61,134 bases of DNA from RQOF01 sp964461135 (GCA_964461135.1 CAYWTB010000020.1:1-61134); one strand, 5' to 3'. Positions 17,690-26,200 are shown, counted from the stretch's first letter. A program made the numbers and translations. The notes: generated by a model not told the origin, from the sequence alone.

Positions 17690-18031
17690 ATGCCGGAAAC
17701 CCGGAAGGGAATTAACCGGGCGGATAGAACACATACTATATTGTTTTTCGGAGCATTAACCCCTGAGGACGTGTTCATGTATTGTGAAGATTTATTTGAG
17801 TCCATCGATGTGATCACCTATTTCCGGAACGGGAAGTTGATTCCGCTGAAATTCCGCTGGAACGGGAGGATATATAAGGTGAAGCAGGTAAACGGATCGT
17901 GGAAAGAAAACCAGGGTTACGGCCGCCAGTATCATTTTTCCGTGCAGGCGGATGGCTCGGACTGTTTCGAACTGCTTTTCGATACCAGTGATTTTTCCTG
18001 GCAGCTTGCCCGGGTCTGCCTGGACGGATAA
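17690..18031 (+). CDS. Small protein, possibly DUF6504-like
   Basis: 113 aa. The C-terminal 70 residues (LKFRWNGRIYKVKQVNGSWKE, then HFSVQ, CFELLFD, WQLARV) form a short beta-rich pattern resembling DUF6504-type proteins that occur beside imuB/dnaE2 polymerase cassettes; this assignment is from memory of the pattern and not certain. ATG 17690 follows GAGGTGGCGGA; an internal ATG at 17777 would remove a poorly conserved-looking N-terminus. It lies between the UmuD-like gene and another small ORF on the same strand, inside the polymerase cassette, so an accessory role in translesion synthesis is plausible. Confidence 0.55.
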   Translation: MPETRKGINRADRTHTILFFGALTPEDVFMYCEDLFESIDVITYFRNGKLIPLKFRWNGRIYKVKQVNGSWKENQGYGRQYHFSVQADGSDCFELLFDTSDFSWQLARVCLDG

Positions 18032-18038
18032 GAGGCAG

Positions 18039-18080
18039 GTAATAAGTAATAAGTGATAAGTGATAAGTAAAAGTAAAAAG
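18039..18080. repeat. Heptanucleotide tandem repeat (GTRATAA family)
   Basis: Six consecutive 7-base units directly after a stop codon: GTAATAA twice, GTGATAA twice, then GTAAAAG and TAAAAAG. Related heptad arrays occur at 42869-42903 (opposite strand, TRTAAGT core) and 29610-29640. Confidence 0.7.
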
Positions 18081-18237
18081 TGAATCACGGAAAGCCAAAG
18101 AGTTGGCAGTTACAAAAAATGGGTATAAAGTACAAAATACAAATTGATAATAGCTGAGAGTTAAATGCCAGCCGCTGAGAGCTTTTTCTTTTGCTGGTTT
18201 TGATCATTGTTTTTCATACCCCAGGAGGAATAACACT

Positions 18238-18507
18238 ATGATCAATGCATCTGATTCAACCAGCCGGAAATCCTCCCGGCTGGTGATGGCACTGTATGAA
18301 CTGCTGCAGGGGAAGCGGGAGCTGCTGCGGGTATACAGCAAGGCACTGCAGCAGGAAATCTGCTTCGTCAATACGGAGCGGGCGAACGCGGATCTGCTGC
18401 CGGCAAACTGTCCGGTGTACACCACCCGGGAGCTGGCCTACATTCTCTCCCTGTCGGAGGAGGAATTTCAGCGCTTTCATGACCTGAAAACCCGGCTGGT
18501 GGGGTAG
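18238..18507 (+). CDS. Uncharacterised 89-residue protein in the mutagenesis cassette
   Basis: 89 aa, strong ribosome site AGGAGG at 18223-18228, nine bases before the ATG. Predominantly helical: residues 14-45 (LVMALYELLQGKRELLRVYS) and 62-89 (YTTRELAYILSLSEEEFQRF). The second half looks like a short helix-turn-helix, so DNA or protein binding is possible, but I do not recognise a family. Base composition matches the GC-richer lexA side; the AT-rich island starts just after it. By position it belongs with the lexA/UmuD-like genes. Confidence 0.6.
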   Translation: MINASDSTSRKSSRLVMALYELLQGKRELLRVYSKALQQEICFVNTERANADLLPANCPVYTTRELAYILSLSEEEFQRFHDLKTRLVG

Positions 18508-18859
18508 AAAAAAGCAGCCGCAAATAATTTGCCTTTTCCCCAGCAGTTAACCTAAAATATTAAGTACCGTCAGCATCAAATGATGAAAAAAAGTTATGAA
18601 ATAATTGAACAATGCTGCCTGAAGTACACAAAAAAGCAGCATAACAATATGAAAATATATCTGCACACTAGAAAAAATTTTGTTATCTTTACCAAAATTA
18701 AAAATTAGGCGAGAGAATTATTACAGTTTGTTCTCAAATATATATTCGAGAGATAGTAAAAAATTCTTAAAGGTATGAAAGTTAATTTGTTTGATTTTCG
18801 CATTCTTCCTAATCCAATGAAATTTGCATTAAATAGCAGCTAAAATCAGAAAGTGATGC
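18508..18859. other. AT-rich intergenic region, left edge of an AT-rich island
   Basis: No convincing gene. A 41-codon reading from about 18583 lacks a ribosome site and family resemblance. Composition becomes clearly AT-richer from here to about 21500, consistent with an inserted segment. Confidence 0.5.
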
Positions 18860-19786
18860 ATGAGTTACGAAAATGATATGCTTAAAAAGTTAAAGATGCC
18901 TCCTCGTAAAGAGGTGGAACTAGCTTTGCTGATTGCACTTTTCAGACATAATGGAGTAATAAAAGAATTTGGCTCCGGTGAAGAAATTGTTAACGAAATT
19001 GCGGATGATTTTAAATTGAACCATGAGCAACGAACTGCATATTTAGAAACTATTTATAGAAAAGAGAATAGAGTTAAGAAATCCTTACTCTGGCACCGCC
19101 TGCTATTTCGTGCTGCTGATGACTTAGCCAAAAATAAACTAGTTTCAAGACCTACGCAAACACTGAAACTTACAAATAATAGAGAATGGATGCTCACAGA
19201 AAATGGCTTTGAAAAAGCGCTCCAACTTCTGAATTTTCCTGCTGAAAAGAAAGATTTATTAACAGTCAAATCTTATGAAGTTCAAAAAATTGTAAAAAAA
19301 TTGAATGAAACACATAGACCGGAAAACTATACTCCTTTTGACAAGAAAAAAAAGTATTCAAAAATAACCAAAGAAACCATATTAAGAGCTAGAGGGTTTC
19401 GGCAGGCAATAATTGAAGCATACGATCACAAGTGTGCTGTCTGCGGATTAAAAATTTGTTCTCCAGATTCTTTATTTTGGGAAGTGGAAGCTGCGCATAT
19501 TGTTCCCCACCAAGCTATGGGTAAGGATGATATTTGGAATGGATTGGCATTGTGTCATTTGCATCATTGGTCTTTTGATGTGGGTTGGTTCACTTTGATT
19601 AATGATTATAGAATTCAAGTTTCATCGAAAGTTTCTTCTTTGCCTTTTGATTTTGGGAGAATAGGTGATTATGAATTTTTGAAATTAACTCTTAATAATT
19701 CCAGAATATTTTTGCCTAAAAAAGCGGAAAATTATCCGCATAATAATGCAATAATTTGGCATCATCAAAATGTTTTTCACCAATAA
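18860..19786 (+). CDS. HNH endonuclease with Mrr-N-like winged helix
   Basis: 308 aa. Residues 1-130 look like a winged-helix domain of the type at the N-terminus of Mrr-like restriction proteins (PPRKEVELALLIALFRHNG, SLLWHRLLFRAADDLAKNKL, then WMLTENGFEKALQLL). Residues about 185-260 form an HNH nuclease: zinc Cys pair CAVCGL, AAHIVPH with the first His, NGLALC and LHHWSFD. The arrangement is common in stand-alone restriction-type nucleases that cut modified or foreign DNA. AT-rich composition differs from the polymerase genes on either side. Followed 11 bp later by a small acidic ORF. Confidence 0.85.
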   Translation: MSYENDMLKKLKMPPRKEVELALLIALFRHNGVIKEFGSGEEIVNEIADDFKLNHEQRTAYLETIYRKENRVKKSLLWHRLLFRAADDLAKNKLVSRPTQTLKLTNNREWMLTENGFEKALQLLNFPAEKKDLLTVKSYEVQKIVKKLNETHRPENYTPFDKKKKYSKITKETILRARGFRQAIIEAYDHKCAVCGLKICSPDSLFWEVEAAHIVPHQAMGKDDIWNGLALCHLHHWSFDVGWFTLINDYRIQVSSKVSSLPFDFGRIGDYEFLKLTLNNSRIFLPKKAENYPHNNAIIWHHQNVFHQ

Positions 19787-19797
19787 CGAGTAAAGAT

Positions 19798-19998
19798 ATG
19801 AAAAAACAGGACAATGATGAAATCATTTATTCGCTTAATATAATGGATATTCAAACCGTAGCACAGCAAGAAATTGGCCGAGATTTGACGAGTGGGGAAA
19901 TAGAGAAAATGAAAGAATCAATTGCCGCAAAAATTAACTGGTATGACGCTATATCTGATGCGATTTATCAGGATATTGACTTTAATGAATCACAATAG
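19798..19998 (+). CDS. Small acidic protein downstream of the HNH nuclease
   Basis: 66 aa from ATG 19798 (GAGTAAAG upstream), 11 bp after the nuclease gene, so probably in the same transcript. It reads as two helices with the pattern IQTVAQQEIGRDLTSGEIE then INWYDAISDAI, a pattern I associate with widespread small proteins of unknown function. Net acidic charge would suit a nuclease inhibitor or regulator, but this is speculation. An in-frame extension upstream of 19798 overlaps the nuclease and is unlikely to be used. Confidence 0.6.
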   Translation: MKKQDNDEIIYSLNIMDIQTVAQQEIGRDLTSGEIEKMKESIAAKINWYDAISDAIYQDIDFNESQ

Positions 19999-20451
19999 AA
20001 GCTTAAACACTCATAATATCTGCTTAAAATTCTCGTCGAATCACTTATTAAAACTCATTTTATAAATTTTTAGAAAAATAAAATTTCAACAGGAATTTGT
20101 GATTAAAATGAAATTAATATAATTTCTTTCAAACAAAATAGATGGAAAAATTAACTGAGAAAAATTGGTTGAATTTAATTCTTCCGTTAAAACTATAAAG
20201 GGAATTTTTTACATTGTATCACCTACTAAAGATTGAATTTCTTAGACTTCTTACTAAAATTTTCGTGTTTTTGTTATAGCGTCTCAAAAAAATACTTGGT
20301 GTCGAATTAAGTCATATTTTTAGTGAAAATATTTAGCGCATCAAGTTATAAGCCCGAGTTCTAAGACTTACGCACCCGTTACATTAGTAAATTTGAAACA
20401 ATCACATAGAGTACAGGAAATCATAGTGAAATATAAAAGAGTAAATAGTAA
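19999..20451. other. AT-rich non-coding stretch
   Basis: About 450 bp with stops in all frames and no gene seen. It includes a sequence TCTAAGACTTACGCACCC near 20362 that resembles some insertion-sequence ends, but no partner end or transposase was found. Probably remnants of insertion events. Confidence 0.5.
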
Positions 20452-21513
20452 TTGAAATATTCGAAACTCAAAGAAGTTTCTAAAGCAAAACATCACATTC
20501 TCCAACAATATTTCCCGCCTTGGGCAAAGATACTTGGTTCCACACATAGGAATTTGTTTTATGTGGACTGTTTTGCAGGAGAAGGTAAATATGAAGGAAA
20601 CGAACCCGGCTCACCTTTAATTATTCTTAAAAAAGCACGTGATATAACTTGGAACAAGCCGTATTGTATTCATCTTATTTTTGTTGAAAAAAATGAACTT
20701 TACGCAGAAAAGCTAAAACAAAATCTTAAGGCTGAAAAATTAAATAGTCAAATATCATACAAAGTTTTCTCAGAAGACTCGAGATATTTTATAAAAAATT
20801 TGTTAAAGAAAATACCTTACAATATTCCTGTTTTTTTCTTTATTGATCCCTATGGATACCCAATTTCAATTCCAGTCATTAACAAAATTTTACAGAACAA
20901 ACATGCTGAAGTATTTCTTAATTTAATGTGGTTTCAAATTAACCGAGATATTAATAATCCTGCCGCTGCTCATCTTTTAGATAAAATGTTTGAACATTCA
21001 GAATGGTTAAATCAATTATTTTATAAAGAACACGGCACGGAAAGAGAAAAAAAATTTTTGGAGTATTTCTGTTCACAAGTTCATTCCCAATATCATTTTC
21101 ACTTCCGAATACGGTTCGATCCAGAAGACAAAATGCGAGGAGGAAACAAACGAACAAAATATTATCTTATTCATTTTTGTAATCATCCCAAAGCTATCTT
21201 ATTGATGAAAAATATAATGTGGAAACTTGGTGATGAAGAAGGAACTTTCGATTATTCCGCTACATCTCAAGGGGTTTTATTTAGCAGTACACCGAATGTT
21301 GACCAACTCATCGAATATTTGAATACGTATTATGTTGGTACTAATAGAAACATTGAATTCACAAAATTACAAATAGAGACTTACAAACTACCCTTCATTG
21401 AAAAACATTATAGAGATGCAATCAAAACACTGGAGTTTAATAAATTAGTTTCCGTTAAACGAAAAAAATCAAAAAAAACTGGAATTAAAGAAGGTGACAT
21501 TATCTGTTTCTGA
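20452..21513 (+). CDS. tcmP: Three-Cys-motif partner protein TcmP (methyltransferase-like fold)
   Basis: 353 aa. The start is TTG 20452, since an in-frame stop lies immediately upstream and no ATG is nearby. Residues 1-35 match the usual N-terminal helix of TcmP, followed by a Rossmann motif YVDCFAGEGKY (about 36-46) and EPGSPLIIL. A later strand VFFFIDPYGYP (about 125-135) is the second family signature. TcmP genes are named for their regular pairing with the three-Cys-motif Gp37/Gp68 (DUF5131) protein, the next gene here, which begins 16 bases after this stop. The biochemical function is unknown. It is AT-rich, unlike its partner. Confidence 0.88.
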   Translation: MKYSKLKEVSKAKHHILQQYFPPWAKILGSTHRNLFYVDCFAGEGKYEGNEPGSPLIILKKARDITWNKPYCIHLIFVEKNELYAEKLKQNLKAEKLNSQISYKVFSEDSRYFIKNLLKKIPYNIPVFFFIDPYGYPISIPVINKILQNKHAEVFLNLMWFQINRDINNPAAAHLLDKMFEHSEWLNQLFYKEHGTEREKKFLEYFCSQVHSQYHFHFRIRFDPEDKMRGGNKRTKYYLIHFCNHPKAILLMKNIMWKLGDEEGTFDYSATSQGVLFSSTPNVDQLIEYLNTYYVGTNRNIEFTKLQIETYKLPFIEKHYRDAIKTLEFNKLVSVKRKKSKKTGIKEGDIICF

Positions 21514-21529
21514 AATGGGGAAATTTAAG

Positions 21530-22261
21530 ATGGCTTCAAAAAGCAGAATCGAATGGACCGAAGCCAGCTGGAATCCGCTCACCGGCTGCAATAAGATCAG
21601 TCCCGGCTGTAAATACTGCTATGCGGAGCGGTTCGCCAGGCGGTTACAGGCCATGGGCCAGCCAAATTACCGAAACGGGTTTAAACTGACCATCCATGAT
21701 CATGTGGTGGAGCAACCATTGTCCTGGAAAAAACCGCAGATGATCTTTGTCAATTCCATGAGCGATCTGTTTCACCACCATGTACCACTTGAATTCATTC
21801 AAAGGGTATTCGACGTAATGAACAAAGCCGACTGGCATGTGTTCCAGGTCCTGACTAAACGATCCGAACGGCTGCTGGAAGTGCACCGGTATTTATCCTG
21901 GCCACAAAATGTGTGGATGGGGGTTAGTGTTGAAAACAGTGATTATGCTTTCCGGATCGACCATCTCCGCCAGACCAGTGCAAAAATCAAATTTCTATCC
22001 CTGGAACCGTTGCTGGGACCTCTGCCCGATCTGAATTTATCGCGAATCGATTGGGTAATTGTGGGGGGAGAATCCGGACCCAAATCCCGACCAATCAAAA
22101 CAGAATGGATTACAGATATCCGAGAACAGTGTCAACGAATGGGTGTGCCCTTTTTCTTCAAGCAGTGGGGCGGCAAAAACAAAAAGAAAAACGGACGCCT
22201 GCTGGAGGGGAAAAGCTGGGACGAGCTGCCCCGGTACGAACATCCGGTGCTTCGGTATTGA
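21530..22261 (+). CDS. DUF5131 / phage Gp37-Gp68 family three-Cys-motif protein
   Basis: 243 aa from ATG 21530, which gives the family's normal start SRIEWTEASWNPLTGC. Cys20, Cys27 and Cys30 (C-x6-C-x2-C in GCNKISPGCKYC) resemble a radical SAM cluster ligand set. Other signatures are FVNSMSDLFHHHV, FQVLTKRSERL, VWMGVSVEN and FLSLEPLLG. The enzyme probably binds an Fe-S cluster and S-adenosylmethionine; substrate unknown. It pairs with TcmP. DUF5131 genes also occur within imuB/dnaE2-type mutagenesis cassettes, matching the dinB-like gene 185 bp downstream. GC-richer composition agrees with the polymerase genes. Confidence 0.9.
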   Translation: MASKSRIEWTEASWNPLTGCNKISPGCKYCYAERFARRLQAMGQPNYRNGFKLTIHDHVVEQPLSWKKPQMIFVNSMSDLFHHHVPLEFIQRVFDVMNKADWHVFQVLTKRSERLLEVHRYLSWPQNVWMGVSVENSDYAFRIDHLRQTSAKIKFLSLEPLLGPLPDLNLSRIDWVIVGGESGPKSRPIKTEWITDIREQCQRMGVPFFFKQWGGKNKKKNGRLLEGKSWDELPRYEHPVLRY

Positions 22262-22445
22262 CTTTTGCCGTAAGCAGCTCAACACCAGTATTTCCGATTC
22301 ATGAAATATTTCATGTCTCATTAACACCTGAAAAGTTTTTCTTTTATTCGCCTGCTCATAGATAAATCCATACAAATTTCCTGCTTCAATTTCAGGTATA
22401 TTTTTGTTATCAACGGACGGTTTCATCAACAAGAACATTGAATCT

Positions 22446-23678
22446 ATGGCTGTTTCTTCATCAAATGAGCGTCTGATTATGCACATTGACGCCGATGCAT
22501 TTTTTGCCTCGGTGGAACAGGGCTTTAATCCCCTGCTGCGCAATAAAGCGGTGGTAGTAGGCGGCAGCGAACATCAGCGGGGGGTGGTGCATACTGCCAG
22601 CTACGAGGCACGCGCCCGGGGCATTAAAACCGGTATGCCGCTGGTTCAGGCCAAACGGATCTGCCCGGAGGCGGTTTTCCTGAAAGGAAATTACCAGCAT
22701 TACCAGGCAACATCCCTGGTAATGCAGGACATTTATCTGAATTATACGCCGCAGGTGGAATTTACCTCTCTGGATGATGCCTATCTGGATTTCAGCGGTA
22801 CTCTGCACCTGCATCCCCCGCCGCTGGAAATTGCCCGGCGCATCCAGCAGGCGGTGGCCGAGGCCCTGCATATCGGTGTGTCCCTCGGAATAGGTGGAAA
22901 CAAGGTGATCGCCCGTATTGCCTCCGGCCTGAAAAAACCGCGGGGGATCATTTATGTGCCGCCGGGGACGGAAAAAGAATTCCTGGCTCCCCTGCCCATC
23001 GACGAACTGCCGGGGGTGGGTCGTACCGCCAGGGAAAAACTGTTGGAACTGGGAATATTTACCGTCGGGCAACTGGCGGCGCTTCCCAAAGTGGTGCTGA
23101 TTCAGCTGTTCGGGGTAAACGGCCAGAAAATGTGGGAACTGGCCAACGGTATTGACCACCGCGAGGTGCAGCAGCGCATCCTTCCCAAACAGATCAGCCG
23201 GGAAACCACCTTTGAAGAAGATACCACCGACCAGAGTGTGGTGTTAGCCTGCCTGCAGTATCTCAGCGAACGGATTGGCGGTAAACTGCGTCAGCAGGAA
23301 TTGCTGTGCCGGCGGGTGGGGGTCAAAATCCGCTACTCGGATTTTACCCAGCATAACGTTTCCCAGGCACTGCCCCAGGCCACGGACAGCGCGGCAGAAA
23401 TCTTCAGCGAAGTTGAAAATATTCTTTCCCGCCTACCTTTCCGGCGGCTGCGCATCCGGCATGTCGGCGTGTGGGTGACCCATATCGAGTGGCGCAATTT
23501 GCAGTTGCAACTGTTTAATGAGGAGAAAAAAATGGAGCTGCTGGATGCGGCCATTGATGAGATTCGCGAAAAGTTCGGTTTTATGGCCATCCTGCCGGCG
23601 GATACCCTGGAACTGCACAAAAAATACCGCCTGGAAAAGAACGGGTACGTGCTGCACTCCCCCGCCCTCACCCGCTGA
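22446..23678 (+). CDS. dinB: Y-family DNA polymerase (DinB/Pol IV-like)
   Basis: 410 aa from ATG 22446 (family start IMHIDADAFFASVEQ). Catalytic Asp15 is in place. The second motif reads TSLDDAYLDF: Asp110 is present but the partner Glu of the usual SxDE is Asp111. Palm, finger and thumb segments (YEARARGIKTGMPL, SLGIGGNKVIARIAS, ELPGVGRTAREKLLELGI) and the little-finger domain (SRETTFEEDT onwards) are complete. It ends without an obvious beta-clamp motif that I can certify. Y-family enzymes copy past damaged bases. Position after lexA and before a DnaE2-like gene makes it the translesion polymerase of the cassette. Confidence 0.93.
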   Translation: MAVSSSNERLIMHIDADAFFASVEQGFNPLLRNKAVVVGGSEHQRGVVHTASYEARARGIKTGMPLVQAKRICPEAVFLKGNYQHYQATSLVMQDIYLNYTPQVEFTSLDDAYLDFSGTLHLHPPPLEIARRIQQAVAEALHIGVSLGIGGNKVIARIASGLKKPRGIIYVPPGTEKEFLAPLPIDELPGVGRTAREKLLELGIFTVGQLAALPKVVLIQLFGVNGQKMWELANGIDHREVQQRILPKQISRETTFEEDTTDQSVVLACLQYLSERIGGKLRQQELLCRRVGVKIRYSDFTQHNVSQALPQATDSAAEIFSEVENILSRLPFRRLRIRHVGVWVTHIEWRNLQLQLFNEEKKMELLDAAIDEIREKFGFMAILPADTLELHKKYRLEKNGYVLHSPALTR

Positions 23679-23693
23679 GGAAGGTGAACAGAA

Positions 23694-24731
23694 TTATTGA
23701 TTGTTATCCAGGGAAAAACAGGCAACGCTTCTGTCCCAGGATGCCGCCCAGAGATAATGGCCATCCGAGAGCATAAAAAGTACGCGACCCTCAAAGCGGT
23801 GCAGAAGCGTTTTCGTCATGGCAGGCAGATCCCATCGATACAGGCAGCCGTCGTATTGACCGGTATACAAGGCATCTTTATGGACCAGAGGGCGTGTGGA
23901 AATGGCTACCGGAGATTTTCCGGGGATGCTCACCGTCCGTTTAACCGTATCGACAAAATAAAATTTCCGGTCGATGCCGCTGAAAATCAGGGTATTGTTC
24001 CAGTTTGTCCCGCCAAACTCGAAGGCATTTTCGGCGGCAAACGTGAAAAGTAGTTTACCGCTGGCCAGATCGATGCCATAGATATGATAGTCGTAATTCG
24101 GCAACCAGAGAATCCGGTTGGCGATCACCGGCAGCTGATCGATGCCGGCCCCGGCGGAAAACTGCCAGATTTCCCGACCGGTTTCGCGGTGCAGGGCATA
24201 CAGACGGGTATCCCATGAACCGATTAAAACCAGGCTGTCATAAAGGACCGGCCGGGCATAAATCGGACCGGCCGTCTTAAATTTCCACCTGAGGTTTCCG
24301 GAATACCTGTCAAGCGCATAAAAATAATGATCGCGGCTGCCACCATAGACCATGCTGCGGTCCACTGCCGGAAGCGCTTCGATTTGCAGAGAAGTTTCAC
24401 TTTCCCAGTGCAGTGTCCTTTGCCGGACATCATAACAGCGGAAAACCCGATCCGAAGTTCCATAATACAGGTCATGGTCTTCCCAGATTATCCCGCTAAC
24501 GGATGTTCCGATAATCGGAATCTCCTCTGTTACCTTCCCGGAATTTTTGTTGATCAGCAGATAGCGGTTGAAAGCGGATGCGCCGATGGTGAAGCTGTCA
24601 ATATCCTGCAAAAAGAAAACCGGATAAACAGTCCTCAATTCCCAGAGCGGAGAGACGGAGGCTGGTTCGTCTGGCCGGCATCCGACCATGAACAGTAAAA
24701 TTGAAAATAACAGACAGGCATAATGTTTCAT
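23694..24731 (-). CDS. Lipoprotein with PQQ-like beta-propeller repeats
   Basis: 345 aa from ATG 24731, whose ATGA overlaps the stop of the upstream glycosyltransferase gene; longer readings overlap that gene. A lipoprotein signal (KHYACLLFSILLFMVGC) is followed by seven-bladed-type PQQ/quinoprotein repeats: LYYGTSDRVFRCYDVRQR, YGGSRDHYFYALDRYSG, LIGSWDTRLYALHRETG, with 'G.lrWkf' connectors. Such propellers are periplasmic or outer-membrane binding scaffolds, like BamB, but no catalytic PQQ site is evident. It ends 15 bp from the convergent polymerase gene. Confidence 0.82.
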   Translation of the reverse strand: MKHYACLLFSILLFMVGCRPDEPASVSPLWELRTVYPVFFLQDIDSFTIGASAFNRYLLINKNSGKVTEEIPIIGTSVSGIIWEDHDLYYGTSDRVFRCYDVRQRTLHWESETSLQIEALPAVDRSMVYGGSRDHYFYALDRYSGNLRWKFKTAGPIYARPVLYDSLVLIGSWDTRLYALHRETGREIWQFSAGAGIDQLPVIANRILWLPNYDYHIYGIDLASGKLLFTFAAENAFEFGGTNWNNTLIFSGIDRKFYFVDTVKRTVSIPGKSPVAISTRPLVHKDALYTGQYDGCLYRWDLPAMTKTLLHRFEGRVLFMLSDGHYLWAASWDRSVACFSLDNNQ

Positions 24732-25945
24732 CGTGCTTTTTTCCATAGCGTGCTCCATATTCCGTTCAGCATGATACCGGCAAATACGATCAGGGCCGGT
24801 TCCGCCGGCAGGCGAACGCGTGAACCTGACCAGTAAATGAGCGCCGGCAGGAAATTGGCAAAAATAATTATCCACAACCATTGTCTGTTAGGAATTTCCC
24901 TGCGGTATGCCCGGATCATTGCAGGTATTGCCAGAAGCAGCAGAATGATATAACTGTACCTTATGATCCATGCCCGCGGAGAGATAGTCGATATATCCGG
25001 GCTCCAGAATCGCCGGGTTTTGTTCCATAACAGCCGCGGGATATCGGCAGGGTAATTTTCCAAGAATTCCCGGGTATATTTAACAGAGTAAGTGTTACGG
25101 GCAATTTCATCTTGCGGAATCAGTTTTTCGGCGCCGGGCAACTGTTCGTAGCCCACATATCGTCCCCAGTTTTCCGGATGGTGTGCCACGTAGTGATTAT
25201 TGCTCAGCCACAGCACCAGGCCTCCTGCCGTCGTTACCGGAATAATCCGGTGGAACACCTGGTAATTTCTCCAGATCCAGGGAGTTAAAAGTAAAAGGGT
25301 AAGTCCCGCCAGAATCAGGGTGCGTAACCGGTTTTTCCAATCCCATTTACGGATTAGCAGTACCAAAAGAATCATAATTAACAGAAAAATTCCCACCGGC
25401 CGGGTTAAGATAGCCAACGCCAGGAACATTGCTGAAAGTATAAGCCAGAAAAGTTTCGAATTCTGCAGATATTTCATCACCAGAACCACGGCAAGAACAG
25501 AGAACAGGGTGTACGGAATTTCCGTAAAAATCCGGCTGCCGTACAGTACGAAATGAATCCATAACGCCGCGATTAGTGCACTCCATAGTCCCACCCGCTG
25601 ATCAACTACCGTTCTGCCCAGTTCATATACCGCCCAGACCAGTAAAATCGAAAAGAGAATCACCATCAGGCGGGCAATCACATAATTATTCCCAAAAAGA
25701 CCATACACCCCGGCCACCATGAATGTCAACAGCGGGGCACGAAAAGCGGTCGACTGGCCATAAAGTTGATATCCCTTGCCTTCTACTAGATTCCGGGCAA
25801 TCAGATGATGTTCCAGGGAATCATTGGTGGGAAAGGTGGAATAACTGAAAACCAGAAAAAAATAAGCCAGCCGTATCGTAGTGGCCAGTAGTAAGATAAA
25901 CAGCAGGATAAAACGACCGGTGAACATCTTATTCAGAAATTTCAT
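24728..25945 (-). CDS. Glycosyltransferase family 39-like membrane protein
   Basis: 405 aa with about ten hydrophobic helices. The N-terminus has LLATTIRLAYFF, followed by the external loop with NDSLEHHLIARNLVEGKGY and ...TAFRAPLLTFM, typical of PMT/ArnT-like GT-C enzymes that use polyprenyl-phosphate sugars. The acidic residue in the first loop (here D/E of NDSLEHH) is where the catalytic Asp usually lies. It transfers a sugar to protein or lipid on the periplasmic side; the acceptor is unknown. Its stop overlaps the start of the propeller lipoprotein. This pair interrupts the polymerase cassette on the opposite strand. Confidence 0.8.
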   Translation of the reverse strand: MKFLNKMFTGRFILLFILLLATTIRLAYFFLVFSYSTFPTNDSLEHHLIARNLVEGKGYQLYGQSTAFRAPLLTFMVAGVYGLFGNNYVIARLMVILFSILLVWAVYELGRTVVDQRVGLWSALIAALWIHFVLYGSRIFTEIPYTLFSVLAVVLVMKYLQNSKLFWLILSAMFLALAILTRPVGIFLLIMILLVLLIRKWDWKNRLRTLILAGLTLLLLTPWIWRNYQVFHRIIPVTTAGGLVLWLSNNHYVAHHPENWGRYVGYEQLPGAEKLIPQDEIARNTYSVKYTREFLENYPADIPRLLWNKTRRFWSPDISTISPRAWIIRYSYIILLLLAIPAMIRAYRREIPNRQWLWIIIFANFLPALIYWSGSRVRLPAEPALIVFAGIMLNGIWSTLWKKAR

Positions 25946-26200
25946 AATGATACAGGTCTCCTTATTGAGAGACTATTCCCTTATACCGTGAATCGGGAAA
26001 CACGGCGGCGAACAGCAGATGATATGGATGGAATCGATATCGCCAGTAAAGAAAGGATAAAACCTTTTTTAATGATTGCAGGTCGTTTCGATCTATTCAT
26101 ATCTCGACTGTATGCAGATTTGTCAATATAACCAACCAGCAAAATTTATTGTCTTATTATTTTAAATTCAATCCATTCTTAATTCTTTCATACTGATTCC
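25946..26200. promoter_or_regulatory. Divergent intergenic region between the glycosyltransferase and dnaE2-like genes
   Basis: 255 bp holding both promoters. AAGGAG serves the minus-strand gene. No clear LexA-type palindrome matching the lexA promoter site was found, and no convincing -35/-10 pair could be assigned for the polymerase gene. Confidence 0.4.

Noticed and set aside
18583..18708. 41-codon ORF before the HNH nuclease
   Set aside because: No ribosome site, AT-rich composition expected by chance, no recognisable pattern.
26045..26200. LexA operator before the DnaE2-like gene
   Set aside because: No GTAC-N6-GTAC or other clear palindrome resembling the lexA promoter site.
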